Of a stretch of 64,000 nt of DNA, positions 54,214-61,776 are shown one piece after another. Under the pieces are notes generated by a model. It did no database searches. It was given only the letters and a program-made list of their open reading frames with translations, and was not told the origin of the DNA. This stretch comes from Bacteroidales bacterium (lineage in GTDB: Bacteria; Bacteroidota; Bacteroidia; Bacteroidales; VadinHA17): assembly GCA_003142255.1 (NCBI GenBank), contig PLLO01000011.1, forward strand, positions 62,001 to 126,000, written 5' to 3'. A program made the position numbers and the translations under genes. Each line of letters opens with the position of its first letter. Within the stretch, counting starts at the first letter, position 1.

Positions 54214-54942
54214 TTATTTTATTGCAAGCGAAATAAGTGACGCAATAATATATAAAGGTATTATAAGTGGTGCGGCTCCGATTCCAAACACAGCAAATGT
54301 GGCGACTACAAGGACAATCATTAAATATCTTCCTTCATTTCCCTTGAACCTCAGGTGAGATGTCTTGAGCGACAGCAATGGCAGCCTGGTCACCATAAGA
54401 AGTGAAGTGACGAATGTGAATATCAGGAGTGCAATATTAGAGTGTATGAACGAGGCAAGGATTTTTGAGGGAGCGTAATGCCAGGCAATGACGATGGAAA
54501 TAACAGCAAGTGCATTGGCTGGAATCGGCAGTCCCTTGAATGATGTGGTCTGTGTCTCGTCGGTATTGAATTTTGCAAGCCGCAAGGCTCCGCAGATAGG
54601 CATTATGACCGGAAGGAGAAGGATCATTCCGCTGCCATTAAAAGTATCCGAATTAAATATCATTGGGGCATTTAACATCATAGATCTTATAATCAGCTGA
54701 TAGATTATGATTGCCGGAGCAACTCCGAAGCTCACTTCATCTGCCAGGGAATCAAGCTCTTTGCCGATACTGGAATATGCTTTCAGCGCCCGTGCTGAGA
54801 GACCGTCACAAAAATCGAATATCATCGCAGCCAGTATCAGCCATGAAGCTGTAACAATATTTCCGTTAAGAGCATAAATTATTGCAACGAAGCCGGATAC
54901 AAGATTAAGCGAGGTTATAAGGTTTGGAATATGTTTTTTCAT
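54214..54942 (-). CDS. pssA: CDP-diacylglycerol--serine O-phosphatidyltransferase
   Basis: Makes phosphatidylserine, which the psd product then decarboxylates. From 54942 the protein has 242 residues: MKKHIPNLITSLNLVSG, the CDP-alcohol phosphotransferase motif DG..AR..8..G...D...D in CDGLSARALKAYSSIGKELD, then SLADEVSFGVAP, and about seven helices. The in-frame ATG at 55020 would add 26 residues that cross the promoter, so 54942 is preferred. Confidence 0.93.
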   Translation of the reverse strand: MKKHIPNLITSLNLVSGFVAIIYALNGNIVTASWLILAAMIFDFCDGLSARALKAYSSIGKELDSLADEVSFGVAPAIIIYQLIIRSMMLNAPMIFNSDTFNGSGMILLLPVIMPICGALRLAKFNTDETQTTSFKGLPIPANALAVISIVIAWHYAPSKILASFIHSNIALLIFTFVTSLLMVTRLPLLSLKTSHLRFKGNEGRYLMIVLVVATFAVFGIGAAPLIIPLYIIASLISLAIK

Positions 54943-54966
54943 TTTTTCAGAATCATGAAAGGTGAG

Positions 54967-54974
54967 CAAAATTA
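54967..54974 (-). promoter_or_regulatory. -7 box of pssA
   Basis: TAATTTTG on the minus strand, 24 bp before the pssA start; a weak TTGG at 54996-54999 is the only -33 candidate. Confidence 0.5.
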
Positions 54975-55005
54975 AGATTAATTTTAGTAATAATGCCAAT
55001 TTGGT

Positions 55006-55013
55006 TAAATTTG
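55006..55013 (+). promoter_or_regulatory. -7 box of the HAD gene
   Basis: TAAATTTG, 18 bp before the ATG at 55032; it faces away from the pssA promoter. No clear -33 element. Confidence 0.4.
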
Positions 55014-55031
55014 GCAACACAGAAACCAGCT

Positions 55032-55484
55032 ATGACTGATTTTGCGAATATAAAAATAGCAGTTGATTTTGATGGCACTATCGTCGAGCATCAATATCCT
55101 GAAATCGGGAAGGAAAGGCTATTTGCTTTCCAGACGTTGAAGGAACTCGAAAAGAGAGGAGCAAGGCTTATCCTGTGGACATTCCGAACCGGTACCGAGC
55201 TTGATGCTGCTGTTGAGTTCTGCAGGAAAAACGGGATAGAATTTTATGCTGTTAACAAGAATTATCCGGAAGAGGTTATGGATGAATATGTAAGCCGTAA
55301 AATTGACGCTGACGTTTATATCGATGATAAGAATGTAGGCGGTTTCCCCGGATGGAGCGAAGTATGGCAAATAATTTTCCCCTTTGAGATCCAGCAGAAA
55401 GAGGCTGAAAAGAGAATAGCCTCTTCAGGAAAAAATATTCTTAAACGATTATTCTCACGGAAAAAGAGACCAGATGAAAAGTAA
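55032..55484 (+). CDS. HAD-superfamily hydrolase, BT_0820-like
   Basis: A 150-residue protein with HAD motif I AVDFDGTIVEHQYP, ILWTFRTGTELDAAVEFC (motif II region) and YIDDKNVGGFP (motif IV). The small size without a large cap resembles BT_0820-like phosphatases of Bacteroidota. The substrate is unknown. Start at 55032 rather than 54993, since the upstream part overlaps the promoter region. It overlaps the next gene by 11 bp. Confidence 0.8.
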   Translation: MTDFANIKIAVDFDGTIVEHQYPEIGKERLFAFQTLKELEKRGARLILWTFRTGTELDAAVEFCRKNGIEFYAVNKNYPEEVMDEYVSRKIDADVYIDDKNVGGFPGWSEVWQIIFPFEIQQKEAEKRIASSGKNILKRLFSRKKRPDEK

Positions 55485-56595
55485 CCACTTTGAATATTTA
55501 TTCACCCTTTCTGTCCTGCTGATGTTCATTTGGGCAATTTCATGCTCAGGACGACCAGGGAATAAAGAAAATTACCTGAAGGCAGAAACAGTGAACTCGG
55601 CGGAGGGCACCAGGTCAAAGATCATAACAATAAAAAGCCCTGAGGAAAACTCTGATTTTAAGGCCGGTGAAAGGATTGAGGTTATTATTGAAATTACAGA
55701 CCCGGGTCGTCAGCCGGATTCCGTGACTGTTTCATTTGATGGTCAAAAGGCAGCATTGCTGCGATCTGCACCATGGACGTACTCTGTACCTTCATCCTTT
55801 ACAAAGAATACAGGCAGGAAATCACTAAAGGTGACAGCTTTTCGTGACGGTAAGGCAAATACTACTATAACCCGTTTCCTCATAATCAATTCCGACATCG
55901 TTCCCAAACATTATGGCTACAAGGTAATACATACATACCCTCACGACAGGGATGCATTTACGCAAGGTCTTTTTTATGATGAAGGCGTACTATATGAAGG
56001 TACAGGCCAGGAGGCAAGTTCAACCCTGAGGAAAGTGGAACTGGAAACCGGGAAGGTGCTCCAGCAGCTTAATCTCCCTTCTAATCTCTTCGGCGAGGGA
56101 ATTACGTTGTTCAATGGCAGGATCTTCGAGGTGACATGGACATCAAAAGTGGGATTCGTTTATGATAAGTCAACATTCAGGCAGATCAACAAGATATATT
56201 ACCAGACACAGGGATGGGGACTGACCACGATGAACGATAAGATCGTGATGAGCGATGGCACCAATGTAATTTATTTCTTTGAGCCTGAGATGTTTACAGT
56301 CGTGTCAAGGATTGAGGTTTATGATAATGAACAGATGGTCGATTCACTTAATGAGCTTGAATATATCAATGGCGAGATCTGGGCCAATATCTGGATGACC
56401 GATCGTATTGTAAGGATAGATCCTGCAACCGGGAAGGTGCTTGGCTATATCAACCTGGCAGGTATACTCAACGATCCAAATACGGATACAAAGGTAAATG
56501 TGCTCAATGGCATTGCTTATGATAAAGCCGGGAACAGGATCTTCGTGACAGGCAAAAACTGGCCTAAGCTTTTTGAGATCAGGATTACTGAATAA
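55474..56595 (+). CDS. Glutaminyl-peptide cyclotransferase lipoprotein
   Basis: Should convert N-terminal glutamine of exported proteins to pyroglutamate. The 373-residue protein has a lipoprotein signal with AISC (Cys24), an Ig-like domain (about residues 45-135), and a five-bladed propeller of the plant-type glutamine cyclotransferase family. It shows VIHTYPHDRDAFTQGLFYDEG, YEGTGQEASSTLRKVEL, FGEGITLFNGRIFEVTW, ELEYINGEIWANIW and VLNGIAYD. Many type IX and Sec-secreted Bacteroidota proteins begin with Gln after cleavage, so this location outside the inner membrane is plausible. Confidence 0.9.
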   Translation: MKSNHFEYLFTLSVLLMFIWAISCSGRPGNKENYLKAETVNSAEGTRSKIITIKSPEENSDFKAGERIEVIIEITDPGRQPDSVTVSFDGQKAALLRSAPWTYSVPSSFTKNTGRKSLKVTAFRDGKANTTITRFLIINSDIVPKHYGYKVIHTYPHDRDAFTQGLFYDEGVLYEGTGQEASSTLRKVELETGKVLQQLNLPSNLFGEGITLFNGRIFEVTWTSKVGFVYDKSTFRQINKIYYQTQGWGLTTMNDKIVMSDGTNVIYFFEPEMFTVVSRIEVYDNEQMVDSLNELEYINGEIWANIWMTDRIVRIDPATGKVLGYINLAGILNDPNTDTKVNVLNGIAYDKAGNRIFVTGKNWPKLFEIRITE

Positions 56596-57538
56596 TCTTC
56601 ACTCCATAAATAACATTAATTCCCGCCGGTATTATCGAGAATTCAACCGGCGTGTGTCCCAGAGTCTCCCCGTCGGCTTCGGCAAACATTACCAGGTTCG
56701 AAGTGACTTTCAGGTTAGTGCACCTGTACCCATCTACCAGCTGATGGCTCAGGATAGTTCCATCGTAAAGCAATTTGAGACTTTTAATTACTTCGATCCT
56801 CGACATGTCGCGTATTACTGTAATATCAAGCAGACCGTCATCAGGCAGGGCATCTGGAGTCTGTCGCATTCCACCCCCGCAATATCTTCCATTCCCGACA
56901 TTTATTGAAAATACATTGCAGGAGCTGGTTTTGCCATCAATTGTTAATTCCGAAATAATTTTCTTATACGCCAGGAGGCTGGAAAGAAGATTGTAGAAAT
57001 ATATAGCCCGGCTGCTTTTTCCCCTATCCTTCTGAATGTTCGTTTTTTTCACAACAAGTGCTTCAAAGCCAAGGCCGGCAATATTTATGAAGTACCTTTT
57101 ATCCTGTGTATTTCCGTTGTAAAAGCTAATCAGTCCAACATCGTGAAGCATGGTTTTGTTCTCTTTAAGAACTTTAACAGCGCCTTCGTACATCATTGGG
57201 ATCCCGAACATGCGGCCCCAGTCGTTGCCGGTACCGACCGGTATCATTCCGACGGCGACCTCCCGGGGGGAACAACTATCCTGGGTGAAGATACCGTTGA
57301 CAACCTCATTCAGTGTTCCATCACCTCCGACGGATATCAGTTTTCTGAACCCGTTGCCTGTTGCTTCCCTGGCAAATTCAATAGCCTGCCCCTTTCTTTC
57401 AGTAAACTTTGCTTCAAAGACAATACCGTTTTTTTCAAGAAGGCCGGAGATCCTGTTCCAATCCTTCTTCCCCTTCCCGTTGCCGGCATTAGGGTTTACA
57501 ATTATGAACCAATTGTTATGAACCTGGGTTGATGCCAT
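56585..57538 (-). CDS. Diacylglycerol kinase-family lipid kinase
   Basis: A protein of 317 residues from 57538 (ATG at 57544 is also possible; the long upstream frame to 57712 is hydrophobic and not conserved-looking). It shows the DAGK catalytic signature: IVNPNAGNGKGKKDW, VGGDGTLNEVVNGI and VGTGNDWGRM. It resembles YegS/BmrU-type soluble lipid kinases. The 3' end overlaps the convergent glutaminyl cyclase gene by 11 bp. The lipid acceptor is unknown. Confidence 0.88.
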   Translation of the reverse strand: MASTQVHNNWFIIVNPNAGNGKGKKDWNRISGLLEKNGIVFEAKFTERKGQAIEFAREATGNGFRKLISVGGDGTLNEVVNGIFTQDSCSPREVAVGMIPVGTGNDWGRMFGIPMMYEGAVKVLKENKTMLHDVGLISFYNGNTQDKRYFINIAGLGFEALVVKKTNIQKDRGKSSRAIYFYNLLSSLLAYKKIISELTIDGKTSSCNVFSINVGNGRYCGGGMRQTPDALPDDGLLDITVIRDMSRIEVIKSLKLLYDGTILSHQLVDGYRCTNLKVTSNLVMFAEADGETLGHTPVEFSIIPAGINVIYGVKIIQ

Positions 57539-57816
57539 TTTCATTTTAGGTTTTAAAGAGATGCAAAGATGTGAATAAAAGAGTAAGGTAATACTTATAT
57601 ACAATGATATAATTTTATTGACAAAAACAATCATGTACCCTAAGTTACAATAAATCAGTAATATAAGATTAAATGTTGAGAAATTCATTGTTAATAAAGT
57701 GTTGAAAACCACGATAGAAATGTTTACAATTACATCTTTGGGTTTCCGAAGCAGTGGTGGTTTATATATTAAATTTGAAGCTCAAAACTAAAACGTAAAA
57801 ACAGAAGGAAGAAAAT

Positions 57817-58593
57817 ATGGGAAGAATAATAGCAATTGCGAATCAGAAGGGTGGTGTGGGCAAGACAACTACGGCTATAAATCTGGCAGCGAGCCTTGCT
57901 GCACTTGAAAAGAAGGTATTATTAGTGGATGCTGATCCCCAGGCAAATGCAACCTCAGGCATCGGGGTTGACACCAGGCAAATAAAGAGTACAATATATG
58001 ATTGCCTGATTGATGGCAAGGATCCTAAAGATACTTTAATGGGGTGTGAAGTTGAGAACCTTACCCTGATGCCTTCCAATATTGATCTTGTTGGTGCTGA
58101 AATTGAAATGCTTGACAGGCCTGGGAGGGAAAAGATACTAAAAGGTGTTCTTAAGCAGATTGAGAATGATTACGACTATCTATTAATCGATTGTTCACCA
58201 TCACTCGGGCTTCTTACAGTAAATGCTCTCACAGCTGCACATTCAGTGATAATACCTGTTCAGTGCGAATATTTTGCTCTGGAGGGACTCGGCAAGCTGC
58301 TCAATACAATTAAGATAATCCAGAATAACCTGAATCCGGAACTTGAGATAGAAGGATTTCTCCTGACGATGTATGATTCAAGGCTAAGGCTCTCAAACCA
58401 GGTTGCAGAGGAGGTAAACAAGCATTTTCAGCAGATGGTATTCTCAACTATAATCCAGAGGAACGTCAAGCTTTCTGAAGCTCCCAGCTTTGGTCAGCCC
58501 GCAATTCTTTACGATGCAGATTCAAGGGGAACTGTGAACTACCTCAATCTTGCAAAGGAGGTGATAGAAAAACAGGAGGCAAGGGTTAAGTAA
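57817..58593 (+). CDS. parA: Chromosome partitioning ATPase ParA/Soj
   Basis: A 258-residue ATPase with the deviant Walker A KGGVGKTT (11-18), VDADPQANATSG and LIDCSPSLGLLTVNAL. It lacks an N-terminal DNA-binding extension, as chromosomal Soj proteins do. With ParB it moves the replication origin region. Possible -7 boxes are CATCTTTG (57733-57740) and TAAATTTG (57770-57777). No obvious parS site was noticed in the window. Confidence 0.95.
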   Translation: MGRIIAIANQKGGVGKTTTAINLAASLAALEKKVLLVDADPQANATSGIGVDTRQIKSTIYDCLIDGKDPKDTLMGCEVENLTLMPSNIDLVGAEIEMLDRPGREKILKGVLKQIENDYDYLLIDCSPSLGLLTVNALTAAHSVIIPVQCEYFALEGLGKLLNTIKIIQNNLNPELEIEGFLLTMYDSRLRLSNQVAEEVNKHFQQMVFSTIIQRNVKLSEAPSFGQPAILYDADSRGTVNYLNLAKEVIEKQEARVK

Positions 58594-58627
58594 ACCCGGA
58601 ATGGTTTTTAATCTTAAAGCAATGGAA

Positions 58628-59509
58628 ATGACAAAGAAAAATGCATTGGGAAGAGGCCTCGGAGCATTAATTGACGGTGTTGAAAAAGAGATTCTTGAGA
58701 AAAAGGTAGAAGCAAACCAGGATATTTCAGTCGACTCGATTGATTCAAACCCCTTTCAACCGAGGACAAGTTTTGATGAGCAGGCACTCGAGGAGCTGGC
58801 AGCTTCAATCAGGAAGCTGGGCATAGTTCAACCGCTCACTCTCCGTGAGATAAGTAACGGCAGGTACCAGCTCATTGCGGGCGAAAGAAGACTTCGCGCA
58901 GCCAAGCTTGCAGGATTGTCTCATGTTCCTGCATATATCCGGACTGCAGACGACCAGGCGATGCTTGAACTTGCCCTGGTTGAAAACATTCAGCGCGAAG
59001 ATCTTGATGCTATTGAAGTGGCAATAAGCTTTCAGAGATTGATAGAAGAGTGCAAGCTTACCCAGGAGCAGCTGAGCGAAAGAGTCGGCAAACAAAGATC
59101 GACAGTCGCAAACTACCTGAGGCTTTTGAAGCTTCCTGCTGAGGTTCAGCTTGGGATAAAGAACAAGCAGCTGATGATGGGACATGCCCGCACGCTTGTG
59201 AATATTGACGATCCCAAAAAGCAGATGGCTGTCTACTATAAGATTATCGATGGTGGCCTTTCCGTCAGGCAGGCCGAAGAGCTTGTAAGGCTTCTTCAGA
59301 CAGAAAAGATCAAGGATCCTGAAAAGATTGAAAGAAAAAGAAAACTCAACCAGGATTTTTCCCAGCTTTCAGAGCACCTGAACAGGATTTTTTCATCAAA
59401 AGTGGACTTCAGAATAAATGAACTCGGTAAGGGTAAAATAGTGATCCCCTTTGAGAACGCCGAAGATATGGAGCGTATTTTGGGTATATTTGATCGCCTT
59501 AACTCCTAA
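58628..59509 (+). CDS. parB: Chromosome partitioning protein ParB/Spo0J
   Basis: The parS-binding CTPase partner of ParA. From 58628 it has 293 residues; in-frame starts at 58601 and 58622 are also possible. It shows KKNALGRGLGALI, DSIDSNPFQPRTSFDE, QPLTLREISNGRYQLIAGERRLRA (CTP-binding region), ENIQREDLDAIE, and the helix-turn-helix TQEQLSERVGKQRSTVANYL. Length is normal. It is in one operon with parA. Confidence 0.95.
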   Translation: MTKKNALGRGLGALIDGVEKEILEKKVEANQDISVDSIDSNPFQPRTSFDEQALEELAASIRKLGIVQPLTLREISNGRYQLIAGERRLRAAKLAGLSHVPAYIRTADDQAMLELALVENIQREDLDAIEVAISFQRLIEECKLTQEQLSERVGKQRSTVANYLRLLKLPAEVQLGIKNKQLMMGHARTLVNIDDPKKQMAVYYKIIDGGLSVRQAEELVRLLQTEKIKDPEKIERKRKLNQDFSQLSEHLNRIFSSKVDFRINELGKGKIVIPFENAEDMERILGIFDRLNS

Positions 59510-59515
59510 AATAAT

Positions 59516-59523
59516 TATCTTTG
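59516..59523 (+). promoter_or_regulatory. -7 box upstream of the DUF5683 gene
   Basis: TATCTTTG right after the parB stop; TTTG at 59489-59492 is a loose -33 candidate (23-nt spacing). The next gene starts at 59571. Confidence 0.5.
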
Positions 59524-59570
59524 TCGCGCCGTTTAAAGATACTTAAGATCAATAACGGGCAGAGTTTATT

Positions 59571-60200
59571 TTGAAGGCGTACCATAAAATAATATTTCTT
59601 TTATTAGTAAGCCTGTGCTGTTTGCTTCAAAACAATTCAGCACAAGATACCATTTCCATATCCAGGCCTTCAAGACATACCTTTAAAGCAGAGCCTCTCA
59701 GGGCTACAATGCTTGCCATAGCACTGCCCGGCTTCGGACAGATATACAACAGGAAATTCTGGAAAGTACCCTTTGTTTATGCAGGCTTTGGCGGAGTATT
59801 GTACGCAATCCGCTTTAACTCAAAAGAGTATAATATATTCATGAAAGCGTACCAGGATTTTACTGATAACATTGCTGCAACAAACTCCTACGTGAATCTG
59901 ATTACAAATATCAAGCCCGAAGCTTATGATCCGGTCCTTCATCCTAAAACCTATGACCCATCAACTGCAGCCTGGATCAGGGATAGAATGCTCAGGCAAG
60001 TCGATTATTATAAAAAATACCGTGATCTTTCGTATATTGGCATCGCAGCATGGTACCTTTACACTATTCTTGATGCCAATGTTGATGCGAGTCTTTTTAA
60101 TTTTGATGTCAGCAAAGATCTCGGCATGAAGGTAGAACCGGTGATGATGCCATTATCAGGTCAGGCAGGTGTGGGACTGAGCCTGAAATTAACTTTTTAA
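59571..60200 (+). CDS. DUF5683 protein
   Basis: A 209-residue protein with a signal peptide (cleavage near NSAQD) and one or two further hydrophobic stretches. The core ATMLAIALPGFGQIYNRKFWKVPFVYAGFG is the DUF5683 signature, a family common in Bacteroidota between parB and the mltD-like gene. Function is unknown; an envelope role is likely. The start codon is TTG. Confidence 0.85.
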   Translation: MKAYHKIIFLLLVSLCCLLQNNSAQDTISISRPSRHTFKAEPLRATMLAIALPGFGQIYNRKFWKVPFVYAGFGGVLYAIRFNSKEYNIFMKAYQDFTDNIAATNSYVNLITNIKPEAYDPVLHPKTYDPSTAAWIRDRMLRQVDYYKKYRDLSYIGIAAWYLYTILDANVDASLFNFDVSKDLGMKVEPVMMPLSGQAGVGLSLKLTF

Positions 60201-60211
60201 ACTGTAATTGA

Positions 60212-61762
60212 ATGAAACGAATAACTGTTATAATTACATTTCTTTTTCTGATTTTTTTCAATACCGGTGCTGCTCCCGAAACTGATACAATTATCATTAA
60301 ATCAGACATTGATTCCGAAAAGATCTCAACTGATCTCGACAGTCTGGTTTGCAGCTGGTATGTCAAACTGGCTCTTAAGAATAATCCGGATTTCTTTTCC
60401 GGGGACACTGTTGGTATAGAATATCCTGATTCAGTTTATAGAGACAGGTTAAGCAAGATCAATTCACTTATTAAACTTCCTTATAACAGTATAATCAGAA
60501 ATCATATTCACGTATATACGATCAAACAAAGGGAAAAATTTGCAGCAGTCCTCGGAGTGATGGATTACTATTTCCCTATGATAGAGGATATTTTCGATTC
60601 TTACGGACTGCCGGCCGAGCTTAAATATATGGCTGTGATCGAATCGGCGCTTAACCCAAATGCTGTGAACAGGTATTCGGGCGCAACAGGATTGTGGCAG
60701 TTCATGTACAGCACCGGCAGGATGTACGGGCTTACAATAAACTCTATCGTTGATGAAAGACGAAACCCCGTTCTGGCAACCCATGCAGCTGCCAGGTATA
60801 TGAAAGACCTCTATAGTATTTATAATGACTGGACCCTCGTGATAGCTGCATTTAATTGTGGCCCGGGCAATGTAAACAAGGCAATTACAAGGTCCGGGAA
60901 TAAGAAAGATTACTGGGATATTTACTACAGGCTTCCCAGGGAAACAAGGGGATATATCCCGCAGTATGTTGCTGCAACTTATGCAATAAACTATTATGCT
61001 GAACATGGAATAAAGCCTCTTCCCGTTAATATTCCTGTCGCCACTGATACAATAATGGTAAGCAAGGACATACATCTTACCCAGATATCAGAAGTAATGA
61101 AACTGCCTCTCGGTGAACTTCGTGCACTCAATCCTCAGTACAAGACCGGACTGGTTCCCGGCTCATCGAAACCACAGGCACTCACTTTACCTATGAATCA
61201 TCTTGCCGATTTCATTGATCTTAATGATACTATCAGGGGATATAAGCCGGAACTCTACCTTAACAGGACCACTCAAATTGCAGACCCATCAAGGTCGGTA
61301 TACCTTCCTGCTGACATAAAGGGGAAAACGAAGATTATCTATTCAGTTAAGGATGGCGATAACCTCGGATTTATTTCAGAATGGTACCATGTGGGATTAT
61401 CTGAACTGAGATACTGGAACAATATCTATCGGAACAAGATACACGTCGGGCAGAAGCTGGTGATATATGTGGGTCCGTCAAAATCAGAATATTATTCAAA
61501 GATAAATACAATGACTTTTGCCGATAAGCAGAAAATGATCGGGAAAACAGTTATATCATTAGCTCCTGTAATCCAATCTTCTCTTTTATCGCAAACCGAC
61601 GGAGATTATGTCACATATACTGTCCGGGATGGTGATACTATCTGGGATATAGTAAAGATGTTCGATAACGTGACAACCACGGAAGTATTGAATCTGAATA
61701 ATATCTCCGAACCGGGAAAGATACAGGTGGGGCAGAAGCTTAAGATCAAAAAGAAGAGCTGA
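60212..61762 (+). CDS. mltD: MltD-like membrane-bound lytic transglycosylase with two LysM domains
   Basis: Cleaves the glycan strand of peptidoglycan. The 516-residue protein has a signal peptide and an SLT domain (about 95-270) with catalytic Glu144 in AVIESALNPNAVNRYSGATG, then WQFMYSTG, AAFNCGPGNVNKAI, and YVAATYAINYYAEHG. LysM 1 (about 371-420, YSVKDGDNLGFIS) and LysM 2 (about 468-516, YTVRDGDTIWDIV) bind the wall. It follows DUF5683 by 11 bp. Confidence 0.93.
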   Translation: MKRITVIITFLFLIFFNTGAAPETDTIIIKSDIDSEKISTDLDSLVCSWYVKLALKNNPDFFSGDTVGIEYPDSVYRDRLSKINSLIKLPYNSIIRNHIHVYTIKQREKFAAVLGVMDYYFPMIEDIFDSYGLPAELKYMAVIESALNPNAVNRYSGATGLWQFMYSTGRMYGLTINSIVDERRNPVLATHAAARYMKDLYSIYNDWTLVIAAFNCGPGNVNKAITRSGNKKDYWDIYYRLPRETRGYIPQYVAATYAINYYAEHGIKPLPVNIPVATDTIMVSKDIHLTQISEVMKLPLGELRALNPQYKTGLVPGSSKPQALTLPMNHLADFIDLNDTIRGYKPELYLNRTTQIADPSRSVYLPADIKGKTKIIYSVKDGDNLGFISEWYHVGLSELRYWNNIYRNKIHVGQKLVIYVGPSKSEYYSKINTMTFADKQKMIGKTVISLAPVIQSSLLSQTDGDYVTYTVRDGDTIWDIVKMFDNVTTTEVLNLNNISEPGKIQVGQKLKIKKKS

Positions 61763-61776
61763 TTCCTGATTAATAT

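Noticed and set aside
60464-61075. A 203-codon ORF on the minus strand opposite the mltD-like gene.
   Set aside because: It covers the catalytic region of the transglycosylase in antisense and has no signal or family features.
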